Positions 8,142-16,457 of a DNA stretch of 44,206 bases are shown here, piece by piece. The position numbers and the translations under genes are program-made. Every line of letters begins with the position of its first letter. Positions within the stretch are counted from its first letter, which is position 1. Below the pieces are notes generated by a model, which was not told where the DNA came from, ran no database searches, and saw nothing but the letters and a program-made list of their open reading frames with translations. Origin of the DNA: Nitrospira sp. (lineage in GTDB: Bacteria > Nitrospirota > Nitrospiria > Nitrospirales > Nitrospiraceae). The stretch covers positions 1 to 44,206 of the forward strand of contig SWDP01000012.1 of assembly GCA_005116885.1 (NCBI GenBank), written 5' to 3'.

Positions 8142-8212
8142 TCCGCACCTATTTGCTTCTGGAGGCCCTGCGCATTATTAATCCTTCCACGCTCGCGCCC
8201 TGTCCCTCTCTT

Positions 8213-8308
8213 GGAAGGGCACCCATGTTGGTCTATGTGCGGCCGTCGAACGAGGCCCTTCTGAGGGCGCGCGTTCCAGGAGCACAGGACCAATGTGGGT
8301 GCCCTTCC
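8213..8308. repeat. Dispersed core-and-arms repeat, copy A
   Basis: The outer arms 8213-8233 and 8288-8308 are complementary at 19 of 21 positions. Between them lies a core related to copies B and C: CGTCGAACGAGGCCC, the hairpin GCCCT-TCTG-AGGGC, then GCGCGTTCCAGGAGCACAG. The arms share no sequence with those of copies B and C. A degenerate extra end (GTGCGCGTTCCGCGAGCATG) follows at about 8321-8341. It lies upstream of two divergent genes. Confidence 0.75.
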
Positions 8309-8418
8309 CATTCTTCTTATCGTGCGCGTTCCGCGAGCATGAGGACGGCCAGGCAGCCCTTCCCTTTCCCCCCTCACTCCGATGTATGGTACGGTACAGA
8401 GGAACAGGGCACACAACG

Positions 8419-9363
8419 ATGACCATGCACGCACAATTTCCAGACGAGCAAAGCGTCGAAGGCGCCTTTACCAGGCAGCCGGATGTCTTTCAGGGCTGGG
8501 TGACTGCCAATGGGAGTTCCGGTTTTCCAGCAGCGAGCGGCCGTTACCATCTCTATGTTTCCTGGGCCTGTCCCTGGGCACATCGGACGATCATTGTGCG
8601 AAAGCTCAAGAAGCTCGAAGATGTCATCGGCATGACGGTTGTGGATCCAATCCGCGACGAGCGAGGCTGGGCGTTTCGCGAAGGGCCGGGGCATTCGCTC
8701 GATCCCAGCAACAACTTCAAATTCCTCAGCCAGGCCTACAAGGCCACCGATCCGAACTATCGGGGGCGATTCACTGTCCCTGTGTTGTGGGATACGGTGA
8801 CGAAACGTATCGTCACCAATTCCGACGACGACCTCATGCGCATGTTTAACGGCGAGTTCAATCGCTTCACCGAGAGCAAAATTGACTTGTATCAGGACGG
8901 CATCCGGAAAGAGATCGACGACCTCAGTACCTTCATCTACGAGAACGTGAACGACGGAGTCTATCGCGCCGGATTCGCCACATCGCAGCAGGCCTATGAA
9001 CGGGCCGTGCTGCGCCTCTTCGATGCGCTCGATCAACTTGAGACCAGGCTGGCGCGTCAACGCTATCTCTTCGGCTCACAATTCGTCGAAACCGATTGGC
9101 GCTTGTTCGTCACTCTCGTACGCTTCGACGCTGTCTACCACGGCCATTTCAAGTGCAACCTCCGGCGGATTGTCGACTACCCCAATCTCTTCGGCTATCT
9201 CAAAGACCTCTATCAGACCGACGGGATCGCCGAGACCGTGAACTTCGACCACATCAAGCGGCACTACTACATCACCCACGATGACATCAATCCGACTCGC
9301 ATCGTCCCCCTCGATCCCGACCAAGATCTTTCCATCCCCCACGGCCGCGAACATCTGCGATAA
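8419..9363 (+). CDS. Glutathionyl-hydroquinone reductase (Xi-class GST)
   Basis: A soluble enzyme of 314 residues in the YqjG/ECM4 family, which uses glutathione to reduce glutathionyl-hydroquinones. The thioredoxin-like N-terminal domain carries the catalytic cysteine in SWACPWAHR (Cys51). DPIRDERGWAF and the FTVPVLWDTVTKRIVTNSDD block (about residues 116-135) are family hallmarks, and the C-terminal helical GST domain includes ETDWRLFVTLVRFDAVYHGH. I use the ATG at 8419 because the family begins here; the open frame extends upstream into the repeat without a ribosome-binding site. Length is normal. A 13-bp stem downstream probably ends the transcript. Confidence 0.92.
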   Translation: MTMHAQFPDEQSVEGAFTRQPDVFQGWVTANGSSGFPAASGRYHLYVSWACPWAHRTIIVRKLKKLEDVIGMTVVDPIRDERGWAFREGPGHSLDPSNNFKFLSQAYKATDPNYRGRFTVPVLWDTVTKRIVTNSDDDLMRMFNGEFNRFTESKIDLYQDGIRKEIDDLSTFIYENVNDGVYRAGFATSQQAYERAVLRLFDALDQLETRLARQRYLFGSQFVETDWRLFVTLVRFDAVYHGHFKCNLRRIVDYPNLFGYLKDLYQTDGIAETVNFDHIKRHYYITHDDINPTRIVPLDPDQDLSIPHGREHLR

Positions 9364-9373
9364 CAAACAAACC

Positions 9374-9415
9374 GGTTCATCTGGTTAGTTTCGTCAACCA
9401 AAAACCAGATAAACC
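9374..9415 (+). terminator. Long stem-loop after the hydroquinone reductase gene
   Basis: Arms 9374-9386 and 9403-9415 pair at 12 of 13 positions around a 16-base loop, eleven bases after the stop codon. There is no T-run, so it may protect the 3' end or terminate weakly. Confidence 0.5.
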
Positions 9416-9495
9416 AAATAACGGCCTTCTTCTGCTGGCAGCCTTGTCAACATCCTGGTAAGGTACATTTCTTTTTTCCTGGAAAGTCTGCCTCC

Positions 9496-10380
9496 ATGTC
9501 TATCCAGTGGTTCCCAGGTCACATGAATACGGCGCGCAAAGAAGCGGCCAAAACGATGGAGGCGATCGATGTCGTCGTCGAAGTATTGGATGCGCGCATA
9601 CCGAGCGCCAGCTGCAATCCACTGATCGAAGAGCTGCGCCTGGCCCGCCAGCGTCCTAGCCTCAAAGTCCTCAACAAAGCCGATCTTGCCGATCCCACCG
9701 TCACTCAGGCTTGGCTGGACCTGTATAACCGACAACCTGGCGTCAGCGCCGTAGCCCTTTCTTGTCGTCATGCGGGCGATGCCGCCAAGATACCCCAGCT
9801 CTGTCAGCCGCTCGCCCCTCATCGCCACAGCAGCGCGAAGCCGTTGCGCATGCTGATTATGGGGGTCCCGAACGTCGGCAAATCGACGCTGATGAACATG
9901 CTTCTCAAACGCCGCATCGCTCGTGTGGGAGATGAACCGGCTGTGACCAAGGTCCAACAACGCCACAAACTGAACGACCGCATGGCCATCACCGACTCAC
10001 CAGGACTATTATGGGGAACCATCAAAGACCCTCATGTGGGCCTCCTCCTCGCCACGGTCAACGCCATAGGCCACAAGGTCGTCGATGACGAAACCGTCGC
10101 AGAATTTCTCGCCGTCATCCTGCTTGCGCGCTATCCTGCCAGACTCACGGCCCGCTACGGCTTTGGAGTGGCAGGGATGACAAGTTCTGGCGTAATCGAG
10201 GCCATCGGCAACAAACGCGGCTGCCTGCTGACCAGAAGCGGCGGCGGGATAGACCGGGACAAAGCGGCGAGGATACTCCTGTCGGACTACCGCGACGGCG
10301 CACTCGGCCGCACCAGCTTAGAGACACCGGACAAGCAGGCAGAAGAACAGCCCAGCATGGGCAGTGTATCTAGTGCATAG
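9496..10380 (+). CDS. rbgA: Ribosome biogenesis GTPase A (YlqF/RbgA)
   Basis: A circularly permuted GTPase that acts late in 50S subunit assembly. The permuted order is visible: the N-terminal signature WFPGHM, DARIPSASCNP, G4 motif NKAD (60-63), then P-loop GVPNVGKST (123-131), and the G3 motif DSPG (167-170). A C-terminal helical RNA-binding region follows. At 294 residues the length matches the family. The start has GGAAAG ahead of it. It converges with the RNB nuclease gene, 47 bases apart; no operon partner is evident. Confidence 0.92.
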   Translation: MSIQWFPGHMNTARKEAAKTMEAIDVVVEVLDARIPSASCNPLIEELRLARQRPSLKVLNKADLADPTVTQAWLDLYNRQPGVSAVALSCRHAGDAAKIPQLCQPLAPHRHSSAKPLRMLIMGVPNVGKSTLMNMLLKRRIARVGDEPAVTKVQQRHKLNDRMAITDSPGLLWGTIKDPHVGLLLATVNAIGHKVVDDETVAEFLAVILLARYPARLTARYGFGVAGMTSSGVIEAIGNKRGCLLTRSGGGIDRDKAARILLSDYRDGALGRTSLETPDKQAEEQPSMGSVSSA

Positions 10381-10427
10381 GTTTGTCTGGTCTATTTCGT
10401 TCCCTGAGAACGGCGACCCTCTCACAA

Positions 10428-11885
10428 TCAGGCCCTGCCGAAATCGATAAACCCTCGTTCGACGTCCGTGCTGATAAGCTCTACCCACACCTTATCTCCG
10501 ACATCCAAGCCACGCTGGCCCGTCACCAGTCTCCCTTCAACCGGTGGCTCAAGGAGCCTGACCCACGTCCCTCTATCCGACGCACCCGTCACGATCGAAT
10601 CGAAACGCTGTCCAATCCGCGATTGGAGCAATAGGGCGGCGGCAGACTTACGGAGCTGTCGCTCGACTTTTTCCGCGTCGTTCTCCTTCTCGGTACAATG
10701 GTCGGCCAGATACTTCAGTTCTTCTGGACGGTACGGCGTTGACTCGCCCGCCAACGCCGCTTTGATCAGCCGCTGGGTGATAAGATCTGGAAATCGTCGG
10801 TTGGGAGCCGTGGAATGGGTATACCCCTTCACGGCAAGTCCGAAATGTTCAGGAGAGCCATCTTTCGACTGATCCAATACATACTCACCTCTGCCGATGA
10901 GCTTCACGATGGCCAGGGAGAGATCGGGAAATCTGAGAGGATCCGCCTTTCGACGCGCGACGAGGAACACTTCGAGCGCCTTCGCGTCCGGTTCCGAAGG
11001 CAAATGCTCACCCCAGCGTGCAGCCACCTCAACAATCCGCTGCCAGCGTTCGGGAGAACGCAGAATGCGGCGAAAGGAGGGCATGCCCTTTCCCTTGAGA
11101 TACGACGCCGTCGCCTGATTGGCCGCGATCATAAAGTCCTCAATCAGCTCCTTGGCGCGATTCTTCTGCTCGACCTTGAGATTGGTCAGCACCTCACCCT
11201 CAAACACCGCTCGTGGTTCAATCGTTTCAAGACTCAGCGCTCCCTCTTCATGTCGGCGAGCCTTGAGCCGCTGCGCAACCTGGTCTTGGAGGCGGAGCTG
11301 CGCATCGAGACCAGCAAGGGCTCTAACCGGCTCAGGCACAGGAACCTCCCCTGCAAGCCAGGCTGCGATGTTGTTATAGGCCAACTTCGCATGGTTGTGG
11401 ACCAGTGCCCGAAAGAGAGTCGAGCTGAGGATTGCCCCGTCCTCCGCAACCGCCATCTCCACTACGATCGCCAGACGGTCTTGCCCTTCGCCGAGAGACG
11501 TCAAATCGGTCGACAGTTTTTCCGGCAGCATGGGGAAGATTCCGCCGGACGTATAGACCGACGTCGTATTATGCTTGGCATGCGCATCCAGGGCGGACTC
11601 CTTCGTGACCAGCGCGTCCACATCGGCAATCGCCACCAGAATTGTGACAGACCCATCAGCATGAGATTCGGCCACGGTAAGTTGGTCGAGGTCTAGGGAA
11701 TCGTCGTTGTCGATCGACGCCCAGAGGAGCCCCGTCAAGTCGCGGATGCCCGCGCGCTGATCTGTGGCGGCAGCTTGTACGCGGGCAAGCTCGGCCATCG
11801 CCGCGGGAGAAAACTCCGGCAAGAGGCCTCGTTCGACCATGGCACGACGAGCGATACTTTTGAGATCTGCGCGATGATTTGCCAT
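10428..11885 (-). CDS. RNB-domain exoribonuclease (RNase II/R-like), short form
   Basis: A 3'-5' RNA-degrading enzyme of 485 residues. The catalytic RNB signature is SIDNDDSLDLDQL (about residues 57-69), whose aspartates hold Mg2+. Other RNB blocks follow: SGGIFPMLPEKLSTDLTSL, then KELIEDFMIAANQATASYL, and YTHSTAPNRRFPDLITQRLI with the conserved RRFPD. The N-terminal cold-shock domains of RNase R and RNase II are missing; a short S1-like tail (SIVTGASDRGTWVRLLEPP) is present. I start at the ATG at 11885, preceded by AAGAGA; the longer frame up to 11969 lacks a ribosome-binding site. Confidence 0.88.
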   Translation of the reverse strand: MANHRADLKSIARRAMVERGLLPEFSPAAMAELARVQAAATDQRAGIRDLTGLLWASIDNDDSLDLDQLTVAESHADGSVTILVAIADVDALVTKESALDAHAKHNTTSVYTSGGIFPMLPEKLSTDLTSLGEGQDRLAIVVEMAVAEDGAILSSTLFRALVHNHAKLAYNNIAAWLAGEVPVPEPVRALAGLDAQLRLQDQVAQRLKARRHEEGALSLETIEPRAVFEGEVLTNLKVEQKNRAKELIEDFMIAANQATASYLKGKGMPSFRRILRSPERWQRIVEVAARWGEHLPSEPDAKALEVFLVARRKADPLRFPDLSLAIVKLIGRGEYVLDQSKDGSPEHFGLAVKGYTHSTAPNRRFPDLITQRLIKAALAGESTPYRPEELKYLADHCTEKENDAEKVERQLRKSAAALLLQSRIGQRFDSIVTGASDRGTWVRLLEPPVEGRLVTGQRGLDVGDKVWVELISTDVERGFIDFGRA

Positions 11886-12229
11886 GTATTCTCTTTCGTC
11901 TTTCAGATTAACAAACCACCCTCTCCATCCATCGCCCAAACAAGCAAGGCATACTACCATGTTCATCAAAAGAGTTCGGCGAACACGAACGACTCTTGGC
12001 TATTCCCCCTTTCCTCCAAGCGGAAAATGTATCTGGTCGCGAGTTCGTCTCCACTGGACGTATCCCAGCAACGGATGCAGGAGAAGTCTTCGTAAAAGAT
12101 ACGGCTGGCGCGTACGAGATGCATGGTTCTGATTGCGTTCTCGGTTTGTACCAGTTATATGATAGGAAATAAGTGAGCGATGCCGCGATGAGGGGAACCA
12201 ATACATACTTCTGATGTCCGCTTCAACCA
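11886..12229. other. Intergenic region between divergent genes
   Basis: The 344 bases between the RNB nuclease and the membrane-protein gene show no convincing ORF, RNA gene or long inverted repeat. Promoters for both genes should lie here. Confidence 0.4.
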
Positions 12230-12700
12230 ATGCGCAATAATCCAGCGATACATATCCTTCGATGGGCCCTTGCGGTGCCGGCAGGTATCATGCTGTGGTA
12301 CGCAGCGAACCATTCTATCGGCGCGGCGTTCGGCATTATCCATGGCATTGAACGTGTCGAAGATTTTTGGGAAGCGCCGGATATGGCTGGGGTGCCGATT
12401 ATCGGCACGTACATCATCTTTATCACGAGGACGGTTTCCGCAGCATCCTTTGTGGGTGCGATCATCTACCTCGTACCGAGCTATCGCAAGCAGGTCGCAA
12501 TCATTGCAGCGTCTGTGGTCTGCGTCGCCACTGCAGGCCTCTTAGGTTTTCTCTTGTTTGAAGCCGCGACTTCGGATCCAGGCCTCAGTCCGGACGGCTG
12601 GTACAAACACATTCTGGACATGCTGAGCATTATGTTTGGCGCAACGGCCGGTGCATGGTTGGCACGAAGAAGTCAGCGGCGCCGCATCCGGGCCTCATAA
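12230..12700 (+). CDS. Hypothetical four-helix membrane protein
   Basis: A 156-residue inner-membrane protein of unknown function. Four hydrophobic segments are seen at about residues 9-30, 57-82, 87-110 and 128-145. The first loop contains HSIGAAFGIIHGIERVEDFW. The C terminus is strongly basic (RRSQRRRIR), which places it in the cytoplasm by the positive-inside rule. There is no clear Shine-Dalgarno site, so the exact start is uncertain. Neighbours give no functional hint. Confidence 0.65.
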   Translation: MRNNPAIHILRWALAVPAGIMLWYAANHSIGAAFGIIHGIERVEDFWEAPDMAGVPIIGTYIIFITRTVSAASFVGAIIYLVPSYRKQVAIIAASVVCVATAGLLGFLLFEAATSDPGLSPDGWYKHILDMLSIMFGATAGAWLARRSQRRRIRAS

Positions 12701-12765
12701 GCGCCTCGAACGCTTGTGGAAATCGGCGGCATGGTCCCGTGTGTCGTCTCCTTGGCCGCCTACTC

Positions 12766-13275
12766 TTACGCTCTCTTACGCCCAGTCCCCGCCGCCCCCA
12801 CCATCACGACCACTTGCATAGGACGGGAAAACGCCTGCTCGATGCGTCGCTTTCCATTCGTTGTCATAATCACGATTCCATGATGATGCTCAATGCGGTG
12901 GAGAAAATGGGCCGTCTCCGGATCCGCAAATCGATCATGGCTGTCATTGACCGTGGTGCGCCCCCCAAATAACGCATCGGCTTCGTCGAAAAACAGAATC
13001 GAACCACTGGTCTCTGCTTTATCGAATACATCGTTCAGATTCTTTTCCGTCTCGGCGAGATAGCGGCTCACAACCGCCGACACATCGACCCTGAACAACT
13101 CGACCTGAAGGGATTCGGCCAACCTCTCAGCAGACTTCCTTCGGCGGAGCGCCGTGGAGCCGTGCAGGACCAGGACCACGGCGGATGTCGCCTTGGACTT
13201 CTTCGTCCGACGCACCGACGGCACCTTCTTCACCGAGACCTTCCGCTTCTTCCCTTCGATTATCTTTGCGGCCAT
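12766..13275 (-). CDS. AAA ATPase-like protein lacking the Walker A loop
   Basis: A 170-residue protein matching the middle of a classical AAA module. Walker B is intact (SILFFDEADALFGG, residues 92-105), as is the sensor-1 region (IVIMTTN, about 134-140) and the pre-Walker B block VSRYLAETEKNLNDVFDKAE. The place of the P-loop, normally GPPGTGKT, reads HGSTALRRRKSAER (about 38-51), so nucleotide binding is probably lost. The C-terminal lid and arginine-finger part is also cut short, and the N terminus is Lys/Arg-rich. It may be a degenerate remnant or a pseudo-ATPase; the open frame with a usable ribosome-binding site leaves the second option alive. Confidence 0.7.
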   Translation of the reverse strand: MAAKIIEGKKRKVSVKKVPSVRRTKKSKATSAVVLVLHGSTALRRRKSAERLAESLQVELFRVDVSAVVSRYLAETEKNLNDVFDKAETSGSILFFDEADALFGGRTTVNDSHDRFADPETAHFLHRIEHHHGIVIMTTNGKRRIEQAFSRPMQVVVMVGAAGTGRKRA

Positions 13276-13433
13276 TATTTTTCACGCTCCTCTTACTACG
13301 GTTAACGCTCGTTCCATCCAATGTCCTGCCGCCATCATCGCTCCACAATATGCAGGCGATGGCTTGCGGATCTTATCTGTAATTGATCACAATGAACAAC
13401 AGCGTACCCTGCACATCGGAAAGATTTCTCCTG

Positions 13434-13781
13434 ATGACGCCAACGGCGCTAATTGAACGGGAGCTTGCCACAGCCGAAGCCGCGCGGCACGAACGCAATG
13501 ACGGGAAGGCGAGAGTCTGTGCACGCCGCGCCGTGGCCCATGCCACCGAAGCGTGGATCGCACGGCTGTCTATTCCGGGATGGCACGGGGATGCCATGGC
13601 ATATCTCAGAAAAATACAGGAAGACGCCTCTTTCCCTCTGCCCATCCGCCAAGCAGCCGAAAGATTGGGAACCCCGGTCACCCGTCAGCACACAGCCCCC
13701 TTCGCGACAGACCCAGTCGCCGACGCAAGACTCATCATCGCCTACCTCAGCGGCATCCTGTCAGAGAACGCGCCACAATAA
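13434..13781 (+). CDS. Hypothetical helical protein, possibly HEPN-like
   Basis: A protein of about 115 residues predicted to be mostly helical, with ELATAEAARHERNDGKARVC, ARRAVAHATEAWIARL and DARLIIAYLSGIL. The pattern of a charged helix followed by CARRAVAHA is reminiscent of small HEPN-type domains, but the RxxxxH catalytic motif is not evident, so this is only a suggestion. The frame is open from a TTG at 13383 and an ATG at 13392; I prefer the ATG at 13434, preceded by GGAAAG. It is divergent from the AAA-like gene. Confidence 0.6.
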   Translation: MTPTALIERELATAEAARHERNDGKARVCARRAVAHATEAWIARLSIPGWHGDAMAYLRKIQEDASFPLPIRQAAERLGTPVTRQHTAPFATDPVADARLIIAYLSGILSENAPQ

Positions 13782-13920
13782 CGAGCACGACCTGAGAACA
13801 ACAAGGTGGCGAACCCCTCCAACTTTCCCATACTTCTCTTAAAGGGAGTGGCCGAGGCTGCCTTTCACTGCGCGCATCGAACGATAAACATGCTCCTTCC
13901 AAGCTTGCTCGATTTCCCCT

Positions 13921-14019
13921 AGGAGGGTGGCCTGATTGGTCTCCCACTGCGCGCGTCCAACGAGGGCCTTCTGAGGCCGCGCGTTGCGCGAGCACAGGAG
14001 ACTAACAGGCCACCTTCCT
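13921..14019. repeat. Dispersed core-and-arms repeat, copy B
   Basis: Arms 13921-13944 and 13997-14019 pair over more than 20 bases with few mismatches. The core reads CACTGCGCGCGTCCAACGAG, hairpin GGCCT-TCTG-AGGCC, then GCGCGTTGCGCGAGCACAG. Upstream, a TCCTTCCAAGCTTGCTCG block is shared with copy C (and partly A), and a partial second core start CACTGCGCGCATCGAACGA lies at about 13872-13890. The 3' arm ends two bases before the zwf stop codon, between convergent genes. Confidence 0.8.
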
Positions 14020-14020
14020 C

Positions 14021-15484
14021 TCACCAGCCCAACGCCCACCGATGTCCATTCTTTTCCAGCAGCGCATCCGCTTCTCTCGGCCCCCAGCTCCCCGCGCTGT
14101 AGAAGTGGACGGAATGGTCTCCAGTCAATAACGGGGCATAGAGGCGCCACGCCGTTTCGGTGAAATCTGCGCTGACAAAGAGGGTCTGGTCGCCGATCAT
14201 CACGTCGCGGAGCAACGTCTCATAGGCTTCGGGGAGCTGGCCAAACGCTTGCTGATAGTCGAACTGCAATGCTCGGTCGCTCAGTTGGAACGGTCGTCCT
14301 GGACTCTTCACGGAAAAACAGAGCGAGAATCCTTCACTGGGCTGGAGCGTGATCAGCAACATATTGGGAGAAATACTGCCAGGATCGAGAGACCGAAATA
14401 CTTGAGTGGGCGCCTCACGAAAGGTCACCGCAATCTGGGTCATTTTACGAGGAAGGCGTTTTCCCGTCCTGAGATAAAAGGGCACGCCCTTCCATCGCCA
14501 ATTGTGAATCTCGACTTTCAGCGCCACATACGTTTCCGTGGTCGAATCCTCTGGAACCCCAGGTTCCTCACGATACCCGCGAATCGTCTGGTCGGCGACC
14601 TGCCAGGACGTGTACTGCCCAAACACAACATCGTGAGGAAGAATCGGCGCGATGGAATGTAGAACTTTTTGTTTTTCGTTCAAAATCGCAGCGGCATCGA
14701 ACGACACCGGCACTTCCATTGCCACCACCGTCATGAGTTGAGTGAGATGATTCTGTACCATGTCGCGAAGCGCTCCAGCCTGTTGGTAGTAGGCGCCTCG
14801 ATGCTCGACACCGATATCTTCTGCTACCGTAATCTGAACGTTCTCGATCGTGTCGCGTTTCCAGAGCGATTCAAAAATCGGGTTGGCGAAACGGAACGCC
14901 AAGAGATTCTGCACTGTCTCTTTGCCGAGGTAATGATCGATACGGTAGATCTGGGATTCTTCGATATAGTGATGCAGGGTCGTATTGAGATGCCGGGCTG
15001 AGTGAAAATCGTGGCCAAATGGTTTTTCGAACACGACACGGACCCACCCGTGGCTCTTGAGCAACCCCGTTTGGTCCAGCTTCTCCATCGCGAGAGGTAC
15101 AGTGTCCGGTGGCAACGCCAGGTAAAACACCCGGTTCTCCGGCATCGTGTGGGTACGCTCCAGCCGACGGATGTACAAGGCCAAGGCCTCATAATCTTGC
15201 AATCCCCCTTCATGCAAAGTCTGGTAGTGCAAGCACTCTTCGCACCAGGCGCGCAACTCCGTTTCATTGTGCCAACCTGCTTGCTCAAGACCTTCGAAGG
15301 CCCAGAGCCGAAATCCCTCTTCACCTATCTCTGGCAAGGCGGCTCCGACGATCAGCGTGTTGCGGGTTTCCAGGATTCCCTGGTCCCGCAAATGATAGAG
15401 CGCCGGCAGGAGCTTCCGACGCGTGAGATCGCCAGTCGCACCGATGATGACAAACACATGGGGTTCAACCTGATGCTCCGACAT
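14021..15484 (-). CDS. zwf: Glucose-6-phosphate 1-dehydrogenase
   Basis: Oxidises glucose-6-phosphate to 6-phosphogluconolactone, giving NADPH and entering the oxidative pentose phosphate path. The N-terminal Rossmann motif is IIGATGDLTRRKLLPALYHL (about residues 11-30). The substrate-binding and catalytic block is YRIDHYLGKETVQNLL with the active His and Lys, followed by FANPIFESLWKRD. The 487-residue length is typical. I start at the ATG at 15484, nine bases after GGAGG; the open frame extends further upstream without support. It follows the copper genes on the same strand, and its stop lies against repeat copy B. No 6-phosphogluconolactonase gene is adjacent. Confidence 0.95.
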   Translation of the reverse strand: MSEHQVEPHVFVIIGATGDLTRRKLLPALYHLRDQGILETRNTLIVGAALPEIGEEGFRLWAFEGLEQAGWHNETELRAWCEECLHYQTLHEGGLQDYEALALYIRRLERTHTMPENRVFYLALPPDTVPLAMEKLDQTGLLKSHGWVRVVFEKPFGHDFHSARHLNTTLHHYIEESQIYRIDHYLGKETVQNLLAFRFANPIFESLWKRDTIENVQITVAEDIGVEHRGAYYQQAGALRDMVQNHLTQLMTVVAMEVPVSFDAAAILNEKQKVLHSIAPILPHDVVFGQYTSWQVADQTIRGYREEPGVPEDSTTETYVALKVEIHNWRWKGVPFYLRTGKRLPRKMTQIAVTFREAPTQVFRSLDPGSISPNMLLITLQPSEGFSLCFSVKSPGRPFQLSDRALQFDYQQAFGQLPEAYETLLRDVMIGDQTLFVSADFTETAWRLYAPLLTGDHSVHFYSAGSWGPREADALLEKNGHRWALGW

Positions 15485-15586
15485 CTGCCGGGTCCTCCGT
15501 GGAAACGACCAACCCTCTGTGAGTCTACAATATTCATAGGCCGGTCTGCCCCAATCGGCAAGTTCGGCGAGAGACACCGGTCCTAT

Positions 15587-16444
15587 TCAGAACCACACCC
15601 GCACGCCCACTGCCAATCGAATCTGACTCGGAGTACCCCCATCTTGACGCACAAGGGTGGCGGTCTCGCCGAAACTTCTGTCAAGGGAGATGCCGACATA
15701 GGGGGCAAACTCGCGTCGGATTTCATAGCGCAGCCGAAACCCCAATTCGAGGTTGTTGAGACCCGAGCCAGTCGTGAACTCCTCGACTCGTTGTACGGCG
15801 GCGTTAGTCTCGAAGCGGGTCTGAAGGATCAGTCGTTGCGTCACCAACATGTCCTTCGTCAACGTGAGCCGGGCGGACACCGCGCCGTTCTGATCGATGA
15901 ACGTAGTGGCCTCCACTGCGTAGTTGTACGGCACGCGTCCCTCGATCCCGATCGCGCCGAGCCCGCGGGTGACGTTGCGGCCTCGGAACGTTTGAGTCTC
16001 AACGCGTGGGCCGATCTGAAAATCGTAATATTTCTGGATGAACCGGCCATACAGGAGCTGAAAGTCGACGTCGTAATCTGCTTTGAAGGCGGTGTCTTGC
16101 TGTCCAGAGCTTTTGAACCAGAGTCGGTTGTAATCACCGCCGTACCAGCCCTCGACATCCCACCGGTAGTCATTCGTACTTCCTCCCCCCCCTGTTTTCG
16201 GGCGGTATTCGAGGACGTCGACGAGAGTGAAGAGACGATGCTCCTGATCGTTGACGGGAGGAGGCCAATGTTGTGGTGGAGGGACGGTAGATCGTGTGCC
16301 TACTTGTCCAATGGATAGGCTGGTCACAGTGGGTGCCGTGGAGGGCCCTTGTACAGTTTGTGCAGAGACAACCGTTGCGGCGAGGCCCTGGCTCAGCATG
16401 CCGAGCAGCACCATTGCCAGAACAGCTCGCAGAAAACCTCTCAC
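15587..16444 (-). CDS. copB: Outer-membrane copper resistance protein CopB
   Basis: An outer-membrane beta-barrel of the CopB/PcoB family, about 285 residues, thought to take part in copper export or sequestration. After a signal peptide (LRAVLAMVLLGMLSQGLAAT) and a low-complexity linker, the barrel starts at NDQEHRLFTLVDVLEYRP, with family blocks WDVEGWYGGDYNRLWFKS and LQLLYGRFIQKYYDFQIGPR-like strands, ending in the aromatic VGVRVWF expected for barrel assembly. The start chosen is a GTG at 16444, five bases after GGGGGTG and just before the signal; a GTG at 16483 inside copA is possible. It follows copA by 13 bases, forming the usual copAB unit. Confidence 0.88.
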   Translation of the reverse strand: MRGFLRAVLAMVLLGMLSQGLAATVVSAQTVQGPSTAPTVTSLSIGQVGTRSTVPPPQHWPPPVNDQEHRLFTLVDVLEYRPKTGGGGSTNDYRWDVEGWYGGDYNRLWFKSSGQQDTAFKADYDVDFQLLYGRFIQKYYDFQIGPRVETQTFRGRNVTRGLGAIGIEGRVPYNYAVEATTFIDQNGAVSARLTLTKDMLVTQRLILQTRFETNAAVQRVEEFTTGSGLNNLELGFRLRYEIRREFAPYVGISLDRSFGETATLVRQDGGTPSQIRLAVGVRVWF

Positions 16445-16457
16445 GAGCGCACCCCCG

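Noticed and set aside
13839-14150. ORFs with the peptide ARPQKALVGRA across the repeat copies (also near 8178-8434 and 31718-32053)
   Set aside because: The shared peptide is only the translation of the repeat core. Frames run through the hairpin arms and lack ribosome-binding sites, so these are not genes.
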